NCBI RefSeq assembly: GCF_900250115.1
Contig: NZ_LT984804.1
Location: 1,751,301-1,815,300 of the forward strand
DNA from: Cupriavidus taiwanensis
GTDB taxonomy: Bacteria; Pseudomonadota; Gammaproteobacteria; Burkholderiales; Burkholderiaceae
Direction: 5' to 3'
DNA length: 64,000 nt
In this document: positions 1 through 8,511 of the stretch, in pieces
Layout: each line of letters opens with the position of its first letter
Position numbering within the stretch: position 1 is the stretch's first letter
Position numbers and translations under genes: made by a program
Notes under the pieces: generated by a model
What the model saw: only the letters and a program-made list of their open reading frames with translations
The model's database searches: none
Told to the model about the DNA's origin: nothing

Positions 1-161
1 GTCCGCGTCTTCACGCAGACGGACGTGATGCCCGCTGCGGCGAAAGCCCGGCGTGCACCGCGAGCACCTGCAGGCCGCCCGCCATCGCGAGGCCAGCCTC
101 GCACATGTAGCGATCTTCGCTTCCCGCCGCGTGCTCGCGACCTCGGGCCGCATTGTGGAAT
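1..161. other. left edge, no gene supported
   Basis: No coding region can be supported here. One minus-strand frame is open from about 160 down to a stop at 11-13 and has a fairly natural amino-acid mix, but it has no convincing start and I recognise no family. It could be the tail of something or chance in GC-rich DNA. Confidence 0.3.
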
Positions 162-803
162 CTATGCGCCGTAGGCCGCCAGGAAGACCCGTACGGCCTC
201 GCGCAGAAGAGCCCTGTTTTCCCGGGTATCTGGCATCTCGAGCTTCAGCAGTCCGCGCATGTGCCCGGAGCCCAGGAACATCGACAGGAACAGGTCCGCT
301 GCCTGAAGCGGGTTCCGCACCTTCAGCGTGCCCGCGGAGTTGGCACGGCGCAGGTATGCAGCCAGCTCGCTCTTCACACGCTCCGGGCCGTCCTTGTAGA
401 ACGTACGGCAGGCTTCCGGTTGCGCCCCCGCGACGCCGTAGACAGCGCGCAACGCGCCCAGGGCGTCGTCCCCGCGCGTCAGTGCGAGAAACCGGCCACC
501 GATCGCCAGCAGCGCCTGCTCGGGTTCGTCCGGGTCCAGCGCCCCGGCGCCCGGGACGCCAGCCACCACCGGCGCCGTCCGGTCGCGCACGATCGCCTGG
601 AACAGCCTCTCCTTGGAGCCGAAGTTGTTGTACACAGTCATCTTGGACACACCGGCGTCCGCGGCGATGGCATCCACGCTGGCACGCTCCAGGCCATGCT
701 CGTTGAAGTGCCTTTGCGCCGCTTCCAGGATGCGCCGCACGCGCTCCGGATCGCGTGGCCGCCCGCGTTGGGGCTTGGAAGCGGGAACTGGCGGGCGGGC
801 CAT
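162..803 (-). CDS. TetR/AcrR family transcriptional regulator
   Basis: A 213-residue TetR-type repressor. The N-terminal helix-turn-helix (about residues 22-68) has the usual TetR pattern, ending in VSKMTVYNNFGSKERLF. The C-terminal ligand-binding part is diverged and does not reveal the effector. The start at 803 (MARPPVPASK) was chosen over an upstream in-frame ATG at 959, because the extra 52 residues look unlike protein and cover a promoter-like AT-rich stretch. A perfect TATAAT -10 on the minus strand (831-836) lies just upstream. The gene is divergent from a flavoprotein gene at 1166, and the shared spacer holds repeated half-sites that may be its operators. Family assignment is firm; target and ligand are inference. 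Confidence 0.9.
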   Translation of the reverse strand: MARPPVPASKPQRGRPRDPERVRRILEAAQRHFNEHGLERASVDAIAADAGVSKMTVYNNFGSKERLFQAIVRDRTAPVVAGVPGAGALDPDEPEQALLAIGGRFLALTRGDDALGALRAVYGVAGAQPEACRTFYKDGPERVKSELAAYLRRANSAGTLKVRNPLQAADLFLSMFLGSGHMRGLLKLEMPDTRENRALLREAVRVFLAAYGA

Positions 804-1165
804 GGGCAGATTTAGTGGATTTGGCAGTCCATTATAGCTCACACACATTATTGGAATCTTAGTCCAGTAACTGACGCAGGCCCGCGGAGCGCCCATGACG
901 CAACCCGCGACGGTGGGCGCGCGAGCCGTGAGCAGCGGCAGCACCGGGCCATCAAGCATGGTGGTGTTTTAGATTATTTGTACTTGACAGTCTACTATTA
1001 CAGCCTAACATTACTATACTCATAGTCCAATAATAAATGGACCCATGACTTCCTCCTCCTGGCGCAGCCGCAGGTCGGCCCCGCTGCCCGTCTCGAGCGC
1101 GTAACGCTGGACGATATTGCGCGCCAGGTCCGGCCCACCCCTCCATCGACAACACGGAGCCCATC
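804..1165. promoter_or_regulatory. divergent promoter region with repeated AGTCyAnTA half-sites
   Basis: This 362-base spacer is AT-rich compared with its surroundings. A nonamer of the form AGTCyAnTA occurs four times on the plus strand, at 826-834, 861-869, 989-997 and 1024-1032. Two copies are part of imperfect TGGA...TCCA palindromes (about 817-830 and 852-866). The first overlaps the TATAAT of the tetR promoter. On the plus strand a TTGACA (984-989) is followed by a weak -10 (1006-1011, taacat) facing the flavoprotein gene. TetR autoregulation and control of the divergent gene is the simplest reading. Confidence 0.5.
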
Positions 1166-2059
1166 ATGAATGACGTCATCATCATCGGCGGCAGCTTTGC
1201 CGGCCTCGCCGCCGCCCTGCAACTCGGCCGTGCCCGCCGCAAGGTCACCGTTCTCGATACCGGCCGGCCGCGCAACCGCTTTGCCGGCCACTCGCATGGC
1301 CTGCTCGGCCACGATCACAAGCCGCCGCTGGACATCCTGGCAGAGGCGCGGCAGCAGCTGGTGCGCTATCCCACGATCAGGCTGGTCAATGCCCGGGCCG
1401 AGAGTGTGTCTGGCGCCATCGACGATTTCTGCGTCGTCACTGACGATAGCGAAAGCCTAAGGGCGCGCCGCGTGATCCTGAGCTATGGCGTCGCCGACCA
1501 GATGCCTGATGTTCCGGGCTTTGCCGAAAGCTGGGGCACGTCCATCGTGCCCTGCCCCTATTGCGACGGCTTTGAAGTCGCCGGCCAGCATTGGGGCCTC
1601 GTCTGGTCCGGCCAGCAGTCGCACCAGTCTGCCAGGCTGTTCCGCGACTGGACTGACAAGTTGACTGTCTTCGCCGATGGTCATGACATTGCGGCCGATA
1701 TCCAGGCCGATCTGGCGCGCCGCAACATATCTGTCGTCGATGGCCGGATCGTCGAGATCGCCCATCACCAGGGCCATATCGCCACCGTCAATCTCGATAC
1801 CCGCCGCAATGTCGCGGTCGACGTCCTGTTCGCCCATCCGCGCAACAAGCCGTCCGCAAGCCTGCATGAATCACTGGGCCTCGCCACGGTCGATACGCCC
1901 ACCGGCATCGTCCTCAAGGTCGACGAGCGCCGCCAAACCAGCATGCCCGGCATCTACGCCGCCGGCGACGTCGCCACGCCCTTCTTGCCCTCGGTCACCC
2001 AGGCATCATCGCAGGGCGCGATGGCGGGTATCTTCGCCCAGCAATCGATGGTGGCTTGA
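1166..2059 (+). CDS. thioredoxin-reductase-like NAD(P)/FAD-dependent oxidoreductase
   Basis: A 297-residue flavoprotein of the two-dinucleotide-binding fold. It begins with an FAD-binding motif (IIGGSFAG, residues 6-13), carries a redox-active CPYC pair (Cys130, Cys133) where thioredoxin reductase has CATC, and ends with the second FAD motif GIYAAGDVATP. The NADPH-binding part lies between residues 140 and 230 but lacks a clean GxGxxG. Length is close to that of TrxB (about 320). The partner may be a thioredoxin-like protein, but none is encoded nearby, so this is probably not the housekeeping TrxB. The ATG at 1166 follows GGAGCCC at good spacing. Lying opposite a TetR gene suggests inducible expression. 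Confidence 0.85.
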   Translation: MNDVIIIGGSFAGLAAALQLGRARRKVTVLDTGRPRNRFAGHSHGLLGHDHKPPLDILAEARQQLVRYPTIRLVNARAESVSGAIDDFCVVTDDSESLRARRVILSYGVADQMPDVPGFAESWGTSIVPCPYCDGFEVAGQHWGLVWSGQQSHQSARLFRDWTDKLTVFADGHDIAADIQADLARRNISVVDGRIVEIAHHQGHIATVNLDTRRNVAVDVLFAHPRNKPSASLHESLGLATVDTPTGIVLKVDERRQTSMPGIYAAGDVATPFLPSVTQASSQGAMAGIFAQQSMVA

Positions 2060-2200
2060 TGGCATAGATACCCTTCTCCGGTTGCCGTGGACTATCGCCA
2101 GAAGGGCGATCCCGGCGAGGGCGCGATCCGCATGACTTGCCGCTGATCAGGTGTGTGCGTGGCGGGCCATGCCGGGGGCCAGGCCTCACCATGGAGTGAT

Positions 2201-2662
2201 ATGAGCGTGCTTGAACTGAAGGTTCCTCCTCCCATCGTGGCGCTGGTCCTGGCGCTTCTTATGTGGCTGACGCCAGCTGTCGCGGGCCTTGTGCAGATTC
2301 CCTATGCGGCCCGCGTGCTGTGCGCGGTCGTTTTGGTGTGCGTCGGCCAAGGCATCAGCATCGCCGGTATGGTTGCGTTTCGGCGTGCCAAGACCACCGT
2401 GAACCCGGTTAAGGCAAGCTTGGCGTCCTCGTTGGTCATCCAGGGCGTGTACCGCTATACGCGCAACCCCATGTATGTCGGGCTCTTGCTTACCCTGTTG
2501 GCGTGGGCAGTGTTTCTGGCGAATCCGCTCGCTGTCCTATGGGTTGCCGTATACGTGCTTTACATCACTCGGTTCCAGATCATTCCAGAGGAACGCGTGT
2601 TGGCGTCTCTGTTTGGGGCGGAGTACGAGGCTTACAAAGGGCGGGTACGCAGATGGGTATGA
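2201..2662 (+). CDS. isoprenylcysteine carboxyl methyltransferase-like membrane protein
   Basis: A 153-residue integral membrane protein with about four hydrophobic segments. It carries the ICMT/phospholipid-methyltransferase signature RYTRNPMYVGLL near the middle, and a C-terminal EERVLASLFGAEYEAYKGRVRRW that is typical of this family. Such bacterial proteins are presumed SAM-dependent methyltransferases, but the substrate is generally unknown. The start at 2201 was chosen because GGAG lies five bases upstream (2193-2196); an in-frame start at 2153 would add 16 unlike-protein residues. It lies 141 bases downstream of the flavoprotein gene in the same direction and may share its control. Confidence 0.8.
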   Translation: MSVLELKVPPPIVALVLALLMWLTPAVAGLVQIPYAARVLCAVVLVCVGQGISIAGMVAFRRAKTTVNPVKASLASSLVIQGVYRYTRNPMYVGLLLTLLAWAVFLANPLAVLWVAVYVLYITRFQIIPEERVLASLFGAEYEAYKGRVRRWV

Positions 2663-2867
2663 GGCCCGACGGGTCTGCAAGAACTTTCCACCTTCGTCAA
2701 CCGCGCGACCAACGCTCCGGTTGCGCAGACAGCGCCAGATGGTCCGAACGATCAAGGATGGCGCCGCAGCAAGTGATAAAAGCCCGCCCTGGATTGCCGC
2801 CGGATATCCACTGGAAAATCGCCGCTGACCGCTCAGCGCGTGCCCGGACTCCCGCCCGGCCGGCGTT

Positions 2868-3899
2868 TCACCCCTTGCGCGGCGCCGCCGTGGATCCCCG
2901 CACGATGAGGTGTGGCTGCAGTTGCACGGTGACCGGGTCCGAGTCCGGCTTGCTGATCTTCCTGAGCAGGAGGCGCGCCGCCTCCTCGCCCATCTCGTGC
3001 ACGGCGATCCGGATGGTGGTCAGCGGCGGCGTCAGGGCATCGACGAAGGGCATGTCGTTGTGGCCGATGACCGAGATGTCGTCGGGGCAACGCAGGCCCT
3101 GCTCGCGCAGGTAGTCGTAGCAGCCCATCGCGACCAGGTCATTGGCCGCCGCAATCGCGGTCAGCGCGGGCAACACGGTCAGCAGTTGCTCGCAGGCGAC
3201 CCGTCCGGCATTGCGCGAATAGCTGGACGCCTCGACCACGTGCCAGTCCGCACGACGCAGGCGATGGCGCCTGACGGCCTGAATAAAGCCCTCGCGACGC
3301 AGGTAGCCGGTCGACAGCGATGCCGGCCCGGCGATATGCCCGATGCGGCGATGACCCAGTTCCACCAAGTGATCGACGGTCAGCTGCATGGCCCGCACGC
3401 TGTCGCTCACGACGGAGGACACGCTGCCCGATCCTTCGCCGCGGTTGACCATCACCACCGGGACGTGCCGTGCCAGGCAATACTCGAGCACCGGGTCGTC
3501 CCGTTCCGCGGTGGCCAGCACCAGCCCTTCGACCTGCCGCCCGAGCAGCTGATCGATCACGAAGCGCTGCCGGCCCTTGTCGCTTCCGGCATTGACCACG
3601 ATCGGCACATAGCCCTGCTGCGCGAGCACCACCTCGATCCCGGCCAGGATCGGCGGAAACACGGGGTTGGCAATATCGGGCAGCACCACGCCGATCAGCC
3701 CGGAGCGCTGGGTGCGCAGGCCGGCGGCAATGCGGTTGGGGGAAAAGCCGCGCGCCTCGGCAACGGCCAGCACCCGCGCCGCCACGTCCTCTGCCACGAG
3801 ATGCCGCGTCGCCGGGTTCATCACCCGCGACACGGTCGAGTAATGCACGTCGATTTCGGCAGCCAGGTCTTTGAGGGTGAGGCGCTTGCGCTCGGGCAT
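2868..3899 (-). CDS. LacI family transcriptional regulator of the catabolic unit
   Basis: A 343-residue LacI/GalR-type regulator. The N-terminal helix-turn-helix (LTLKDLAAEIDVHYSTVSRV) is followed by a hinge and a periplasmic-binding-protein-like effector domain with IGVVLPDIANPVF and the usual C-terminal PDDISVIGHNDMPF. The start at 3899 places the helix-turn-helix at residues 5-25 as in the family; an ATG at 3935 would add 12 residues, and neither has a clear ribosome site. It is the last gene of a same-strand series running from 10241. Two LacI-type palindromes in that unit (10253-10266 and 6201-6220) are its likely operators. The effector is probably the pathway substrate or an intermediate. 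Confidence 0.93.
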   Translation of the reverse strand: MPERKRLTLKDLAAEIDVHYSTVSRVMNPATRHLVAEDVAARVLAVAEARGFSPNRIAAGLRTQRSGLIGVVLPDIANPVFPPILAGIEVVLAQQGYVPIVVNAGSDKGRQRFVIDQLLGRQVEGLVLATAERDDPVLEYCLARHVPVVMVNRGEGSGSVSSVVSDSVRAMQLTVDHLVELGHRRIGHIAGPASLSTGYLRREGFIQAVRRHRLRRADWHVVEASSYSRNAGRVACEQLLTVLPALTAIAAANDLVAMGCYDYLREQGLRCPDDISVIGHNDMPFVDALTPPLTTIRIAVHEMGEEAARLLLRKISKPDSDPVTVQLQPHLIVRGSTAAPRKG

Positions 3900-3985
3900 G
3901 GAGGGTGAGGGCCGGGAAGGATGGGAGTACGCCATTTTAAGTCAGCCCGAAATCCATCTCCCCGCGCCACGCCCGCCCTCTGGCG

Positions 3986-4969
3986 CTACTGCCCCGCGAG
4001 CGCCCCGGACTGGCGGATGACCGGTGCAAGCTTGGCGATCTCTGCCTGGATATACGACGCGAATTCCTGCGGCGACGAGCGCTTCGGCTCTGCTCCCTGC
4101 GCCGCCAGGCGTTCGCGAACGTCGGGTGCGGCCAGCGCCTTGCCGATTTCCGCGTTGAGGGTATCGACGATCTCCCTCGGGGTGCCGGCCGGCGCCAGGA
4201 TGCCAAACCACGAGTCGAAGGCATAGCCCGGCAAGCCGGACTCGGCCACGGTCGGAATATCGGGCAGCGAACTGCTGCGCCTGGCCGTCGTGACCGCCAG
4301 CGCGCGCAGCTTGCCCTGCCGCACGAAGGGCATGGCCGACACCGTCGGGGCGAACATCATGTCGCCGCGGCCGGCCATGACGTCGGTCAGCGCCTCGCCC
4401 GTGCCCTTGTACGGGATATGGACGATGTCGAGGCCCGCCTGCATCCTGAACATCTCGCCGCTGAGATGGGTGGAGCTGCCGGAGCCGGCCGAATCGAAAT
4501 TCAGCTTGCCTGGCGCCGCCCTCGCGGCCGTCACCAGGTCGTGCACGGATTTGTACTTGCTGGCGGCGCTCACGACCAGCACGTTGGGCACCGTCGCCAC
4601 CAGCGACACCGGCGCGAAGTCCTTGACGGTGTCGTAAGCCAGCCTGGGATACAGCGTGGCGTTGATCGCATGGCCCACCGACACCAGGATCAGCGTGTAG
4701 CCATCCGGCGCCGCCTTGGCGACGCCGGACGCGCCGAGCGTGCCGCCGGCGCCCGGGCGGTTGTCGACGATCACCTGGTAGGTACCGCCTTCGCTCATCT
4801 TGGCGCCGATGATGCGCGCCAGGATGTCGGTGGCGCTGCCCGCCGAAAACGGCACCACCAGGCGGATCGGCTTGCCGGGATACGGCGCCTGGGCCACCGC
4901 GGCGGGCGCCACGGCAAGCATCAAGGACGAGCTCAGCGCCACCACGGCGCCGCGGATGGATCGAATCAT
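3986..4969 (-). CDS. Bug-family tripartite tricarboxylate transporter substrate-binding protein
   Basis: A 327-residue periplasmic binding protein of the Bug/TctC family. It has a signal peptide (residues 1-25, ending APAAVAQA), then the family opening YPGKPIRLVVPFSAG and the typical NFDSAGSGSSTHLSGEMF. Family members bind carboxylates or aromatic acids with direct hydrogen bonds. The start at 4969 is preceded by GAGGAGACAGACC. No membrane components (TctA/TctB) are encoded nearby, which is common: these proteins are greatly expanded in Burkholderiales. It lies 43 bases behind the porin gene, so both probably supply substrate to the enzymes upstream. Confidence 0.93.
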   Translation of the reverse strand: MIRSIRGAVVALSSSLMLAVAPAAVAQAPYPGKPIRLVVPFSAGSATDILARIIGAKMSEGGTYQVIVDNRPGAGGTLGASGVAKAAPDGYTLILVSVGHAINATLYPRLAYDTVKDFAPVSLVATVPNVLVVSAASKYKSVHDLVTAARAAPGKLNFDSAGSGSSTHLSGEMFRMQAGLDIVHIPYKGTGEALTDVMAGRGDMMFAPTVSAMPFVRQGKLRALAVTTARRSSSLPDIPTVAESGLPGYAFDSWFGILAPAGTPREIVDTLNAEIGKALAAPDVRERLAAQGAEPKRSSPQEFASYIQAEIAKLAPVIRQSGALAGQ

Positions 4970-5012
4970 GGTCTGTCTCCTCACTACCGGATCGGGTCGA
5001 AAGCGGCACGCC

Positions 5013-6122
5013 TCAGAAGAAATGGCGCATGCCGAGGGCGAAGGTCTGGGGGTCGGCGCCGGCGCTGACACCCAGTTCATTGATGGCAAAGTCGTAGATC
5101 GCATTGCGCTTGTTCTGGATGCGGCTGTAGTAGGCGTACAGCGCAGTGCGCTTGGACAGCGGATAGTCGTAGCCCACCGTCACCTGCGTGGCGCCCGTCT
5201 CCGCGCCGCTGCGGAAGAAGCCCACCGTCTCGGTGGCGTTGCCCGCGCCATTGCCGGCCAGCGCCACGCCCACGCGCACGCTGCCCGGGCCCAGCTTCTG
5301 CACCAGCGACGCGTAGTAGCCGTTACGCGTCAGATCGCCGGTGGCGGTGCGGTAGTGCAGCCGTTCATAGGCCAGCGCGACGGTCGTGCTGGGAAACTTG
5401 TAAGACACGCCCGCCTTGATTGCATCGTCATTGCGGCCCGCGGTCTGGTAGTGCTGGTGGAGCTCATACGCCAGCACCACGTTGAGCGGACCGTTGTCAT
5501 AGGCCGCGGAGAAGGAGTACAGCCCCGGATTGCGCGGCTCGCTGATCTTCTCCTCGTTGACACCCCAGGCCGCGGCACCGCTGAACCCCGCCAGCGAGGG
5601 CGTCTTGTAGACGATGATGTTCTTCTGGCGGCGGTCGAAGGCGCTGGTGTCCTGCACGTTGTCCGTGCTCGACGCCGACCCGTTGCCCATCAGCGCCATG
5701 TATCCGGCGGTGGTCGGGTAATACGGGTCATAGCCCGCGGTCGCCTCGGTATAAGGCGTCTGCCAGTGCCCCATGAACAGGGTGCCCGCCTTGCCCTGCA
5801 CGCCGATGCGCGAATTGCGGCCAGCGATCTGGCCCTGGCCGTTATCGAGCGACAGATTGCTCTCGATCTGCCAGATGGCCTTCAGGCTGCCGCCCAGTCC
5901 TTCTTCGCCTCGCATGCCGAAGACCGAGCGGTTGTTGGTCAGGCGGCCGGTGCCGCCGAGATCCGTGCCATCGGTGGCCGTGCTGGCGCGGGCATATTCC
6001 AGGGCCGTGTTAAGGCGCCCGTAGAGGGTCACGCTGGACTGGGCGCCGGCCTGCCCGGCCCAGCCGGCCGCGGCGCCCGCGGCCAGCAGCCAGGCCCTTG
6101 TGCGCATGGGGGCGGTTGTCAT
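5013..6122 (-). CDS. Gram-negative trimeric outer membrane porin
   Basis: A 369-residue porin with a signal peptide (cleavage after GQAGAQ), the Burkholderiales porin opening SSVTLYGRLNTALEY, alternating beta strands, and a C-terminal phenylalanine (GMRHFF) required for barrel assembly. It forms a general or substrate-selective channel in the outer membrane. Its start lies 111 bases behind the cupin gene, and that gap holds a 20-base LacI-type palindrome, so the porin, Bug and lacI genes probably have their own regulated promoter. A specific substrate cannot be read from the sequence. Confidence 0.93.
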   Translation of the reverse strand: MTTAPMRTRAWLLAAGAAAGWAGQAGAQSSVTLYGRLNTALEYARASTATDGTDLGGTGRLTNNRSVFGMRGEEGLGGSLKAIWQIESNLSLDNGQGQIAGRNSRIGVQGKAGTLFMGHWQTPYTEATAGYDPYYPTTAGYMALMGNGSASSTDNVQDTSAFDRRQKNIIVYKTPSLAGFSGAAAWGVNEEKISEPRNPGLYSFSAAYDNGPLNVVLAYELHQHYQTAGRNDDAIKAGVSYKFPSTTVALAYERLHYRTATGDLTRNGYYASLVQKLGPGSVRVGVALAGNGAGNATETVGFFRSGAETGATQVTVGYDYPLSKRTALYAYYSRIQNKRNAIYDFAINELGVSAGADPQTFALGMRHFF

Positions 6123-6200
6123 AGATGTCTCTTTTTCCTGTTTTGTGGTTGTGGTGGTGTGGCGGTTGTCGTCGCACTGGCTCCGGCAAGCGCTGCCAGG

Positions 6201-6220
6201 GGCTGCAATCGTTTGCAGCC
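6201..6220. promoter_or_regulatory. LacI-type operator upstream of the porin gene
   Basis: The sequence GGCTGCAATCGTTTGCAGCC is a 20-base palindrome with a single mismatched pair and a central CG, the hallmark of LacI/GalR operators. It lies about 80 bases upstream of the porin start. It shares the core TGCAAnCGTTTGCA with the site at 10253-10266. Confidence 0.75.
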
Positions 6221-6233
6221 TGGCGCTAAAAAA

Positions 6234-6575
6234 TCAGCCTGCCGGAAACGGCATCGCCAGCAGCAGCATTGCCGGACGATTGCCGGGATTCGACACCTGG
6301 CGCGACTCCCCGGGCGCAAGCCGGACCGAATCGAACTGACTCAGCAGCGCCGTTTGTTCCGGCGTGCGGATGCAGACCTCGCCCTCCAGCACGACGTAGT
6401 GCTTTTCCACCGCCGCGGCGTCGAGCGCGGTATGCCCTTGCGGCAGCAGCACCGAGACGCCGAGCCACAGGGACGCCGCGGGCCCCGCTTCATGGCCTTG
6501 CAGGCGCAGGCAATGCATGCCCTCATGGTTGGCCGGAAAATACGCCGGCGCCTGAGCGAACCGGGTGATGTTCAT
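6234..6575 (-). CDS. cupin domain protein
   Basis: A 113-residue single-domain cupin. The small beta-barrel motifs are visible: a first motif around GHTALDAAAVEKHYVVLEGEV and a second around PGESRQVSNPGNRPAMLLL. The metal ligands are only partly kept (one clear His in the first motif), so enzymatic activity is uncertain; a binding or isomerase role is possible. Its ATG overlaps the stop of the preceding oxidoreductase gene (ATGA, 6572-6575), implying translational coupling and a shared pathway. Confidence 0.8.
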   Translation of the reverse strand: MNITRFAQAPAYFPANHEGMHCLRLQGHEAGPAASLWLGVSVLLPQGHTALDAAAVEKHYVVLEGEVCIRTPEQTALLSQFDSVRLAPGESRQVSNPGNRPAMLLLAMPFPAG

Positions 6576-7549
6576 GGCTTGAGCACCACCCGCTCCGTCG
6601 CGCCCTGCAGCACGGCACGATAGGCATCCTTGGCCTGCGCCAGCGAATAGGTGTAGTCAGGCAGCACCGGGAACGGCCGCAGCTTGCCGCTGGCGAACAG
6701 CGGCGCAAGCTGGTCCAGGATGCGGGCGCAGGCATTGCTGTCGAGCGCCAGCGTGTCCACGCCCACATAGGTGTGCTGGCCGCGATAGAAGGCAAAGATG
6801 TCGAACGGCACCGGCTTCTCGATGGTCGAGATGAAGATCTGCGTGGCGCCGACCGCCATGCTGCGGTTGGCCTGCTCGAAGTACGGGCTGCCGACGGTGT
6901 TGTAGACGATGTCCGCGCCGTGCCCGCCGGTCTCCTCGCGCACGACCTCGGCAATCGGCTCGCGGCTGGCATCGATCATGCGGACCGCGCCGCTCGCATG
7001 GCCGCGGTAAGGCTGCTCGGTCCGCTCCACGGCAAAGACACGCGCGCCCAGCGCCGTGGCGATCTGGATGGTGGCCTGCCCGACCTTGCCATTGCCGCCG
7101 CACACCAGCACGGTGCTGCCGGCCTGCGGCATGCCCGCGCGGCGCAGTCCCTCATAGGCCGTGATGAACGGCACGCCCACCGCGCCCGCTTCGAGCAGCG
7201 ATACCGATGCCGGCTTGGCGCGCACCGAGGCCGCGTCGATGCGCAGAAACTTGCCGTGCGTGCCGTCGCGGCGAATCCCCAGTTCGCCGCCGCTGCCCCA
7301 CACCTGCAGCCCCAGCAGTTGCGACGGGCCATCGACCACCAGGCCGGCATAGTCGCGGCCGGGCGTGCGCGGCCAGACCGCATGCGGCATCAGTCCCAGC
7401 GTCGCTTTGACGTCGCTGGGGTTGACCCCGGCACTGGCGACTTCGATGATGCACTGGCCAGCCGCCGCGTGCGGACGCGGCATGCCTTGCAGTTCGAGCT
7501 GCAGGGTCTCGATATCGTTGGCTTTCTGGTTGACTCGAATAGCGTTCAT
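6572..7549 (-). CDS. medium-chain (MDR) quinone-oxidoreductase-like dehydrogenase
   Basis: A 325-residue MDR-superfamily NAD(P)H-dependent reductase. The N-terminal GroES-like domain (about 1-130) includes ASAGVNPSDVKATLG, and the Rossmann domain carries GNGKVGQATIQIATALGA. The structural and catalytic zinc cysteines of alcohol dehydrogenases are absent, placing it with the zinc-free quinone oxidoreductase/enoyl reductase group. In this context it could reduce an unsaturated ring-cleavage product (for example maleylacetate-type), although the classical maleylacetate reductase belongs to another family. It starts 39 bases after the BKACE gene and is coupled to the cupin. Confidence 0.88.
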   Translation of the reverse strand: MNAIRVNQKANDIETLQLELQGMPRPHAAAGQCIIEVASAGVNPSDVKATLGLMPHAVWPRTPGRDYAGLVVDGPSQLLGLQVWGSGGELGIRRDGTHGKFLRIDAASVRAKPASVSLLEAGAVGVPFITAYEGLRRAGMPQAGSTVLVCGGNGKVGQATIQIATALGARVFAVERTEQPYRGHASGAVRMIDASREPIAEVVREETGGHGADIVYNTVGSPYFEQANRSMAVGATQIFISTIEKPVPFDIFAFYRGQHTYVGVDTLALDSNACARILDQLAPLFASGKLRPFPVLPDYTYSLAQAKDAYRAVLQGATERVVLKP

Positions 7550-7588
7550 GATGGTTTCGGTTTGGTTGGAATCTCGTGCGGCGTTGCT

Positions 7589-8473
7589 TCAGGCCTCGCG
7601 CAGGCCCAGCGTGCGGCGCGCCTCAGCCGGCGAGGCCAGCTCGCCGCCGAGCGAGTGGACGATATCGCGCGCCCTGGCGACCAGCGCGGCGTTGTCGGGC
7701 GCGAGCACGCCCTTCTCCAGGTAGATGTTGTCTTCCAGTCCGACGCGCACATGGCCGCCGGCGAGCCACGCCTGCGCGACCATGGGAAACTCCGCGCGGC
7801 CGATGCCGAAGGCGGACCAGTGCGCGCCCGCGGGCAGCATGTTGCGGGCGTAGAAGATCGTTTCCGGCGTGGGCGCAAACCCATACTTGACGCCCAGCAC
7901 GAAGGTCCAGAGCCCGGGGCCGTCCAGCACCCCCGCGCGGATGAAATCGAGGGCCATGTTGAGGTCTCCCGAATCGAAGATCTCCAGCTCCGGCATCACG
8001 CCCGCGGCACGGATGATTTCTGCCATCTTGCGCACGTTGGCCGGCGTATTGATGACCACGTCGGCACCGGAATTCACGGTGTTCAGGTCGAGCGAGCATA
8101 CGTCCGGCCGCAGTGCGGCAATGTGTTCGACGCGCTTCGACGGGTGCAGCAGCGTCGTCCCGGGCGCGGCCACGCGCGGCTCGTGCTCGCTCGGCACGAA
8201 GCGCCCGCCCGGCCCGGTGGTGAGATTGATGATCAGCGAACGGTTGCGCTTGCGGATGCGGTCCATGACGTCGGCGTAGTAGTCGAGCGACATCGACGGG
8301 CGCCCGGTCTCCGGATCGCGCACATGGATATGCGCGGCGGCGGCGCCCGCTTCGGCGGCCTCCAGCGCGGCATCGGCGATCTGTGCCGGGGTCACGGGCA
8401 GGCCGGGATGCTGTTCAGGGGTGACGATGTTGCCGGTCACCGCGCAGGTGAGGATGGTCTTGCGTGCATGCAT
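7589..8473 (-). CDS. beta-keto acid cleavage enzyme (BKACE, DUF849)
   Basis: A 294-residue protein of the BKACE family (formerly DUF849; 3-keto-5-aminohexanoate cleavage enzyme). Family members condense a beta-keto acid with acetyl-CoA and cleave it to acetoacetate plus a new acyl-CoA, using a Zn ion in a TIM barrel. Seen here are the zinc motif HIHVRDPETGRPS near residue 48, the GPGG and SEHEPR segments, and the C-terminal GGHVRVGLEDNIYLEKG. The full length matches the family (about 300). Side-chain specificity cannot be read directly. Next to an intradiol dioxygenase, a 3-oxoadipate-like substrate is a reasonable inference. Confidence 0.93.
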   Translation of the reverse strand: MHARKTILTCAVTGNIVTPEQHPGLPVTPAQIADAALEAAEAGAAAAHIHVRDPETGRPSMSLDYYADVMDRIRKRNRSLIINLTTGPGGRFVPSEHEPRVAAPGTTLLHPSKRVEHIAALRPDVCSLDLNTVNSGADVVINTPANVRKMAEIIRAAGVMPELEIFDSGDLNMALDFIRAGVLDGPGLWTFVLGVKYGFAPTPETIFYARNMLPAGAHWSAFGIGRAEFPMVAQAWLAGGHVRVGLEDNIYLEKGVLAPDNAALVARARDIVHSLGGELASPAEARRTLGLREA

Positions 8474-8511
8474 GGCGTTGTCAGCGGTTGCGTGATTGGC
8501 GTGGCTGGGCG

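Noticed and set aside
804..959. N-terminal extension of the TetR gene to an ATG at 959
   Set aside because: The extra residues look non-coding and overlap a perfect TATAAT promoter element and repeated operator-like nonamers.
2663..2867. Possible transposase remnant between the methyltransferase-like and lacI genes
   Set aside because: No terminal repeats or transposase motifs could be seen; the frames are short and unlike known families.
4800..6623. Long plus-strand open frame
   Set aside because: It is antisense to the porin and Bug genes, arginine/alanine-rich, and has no start signals or family similarity. It is a GC-rich shadow.
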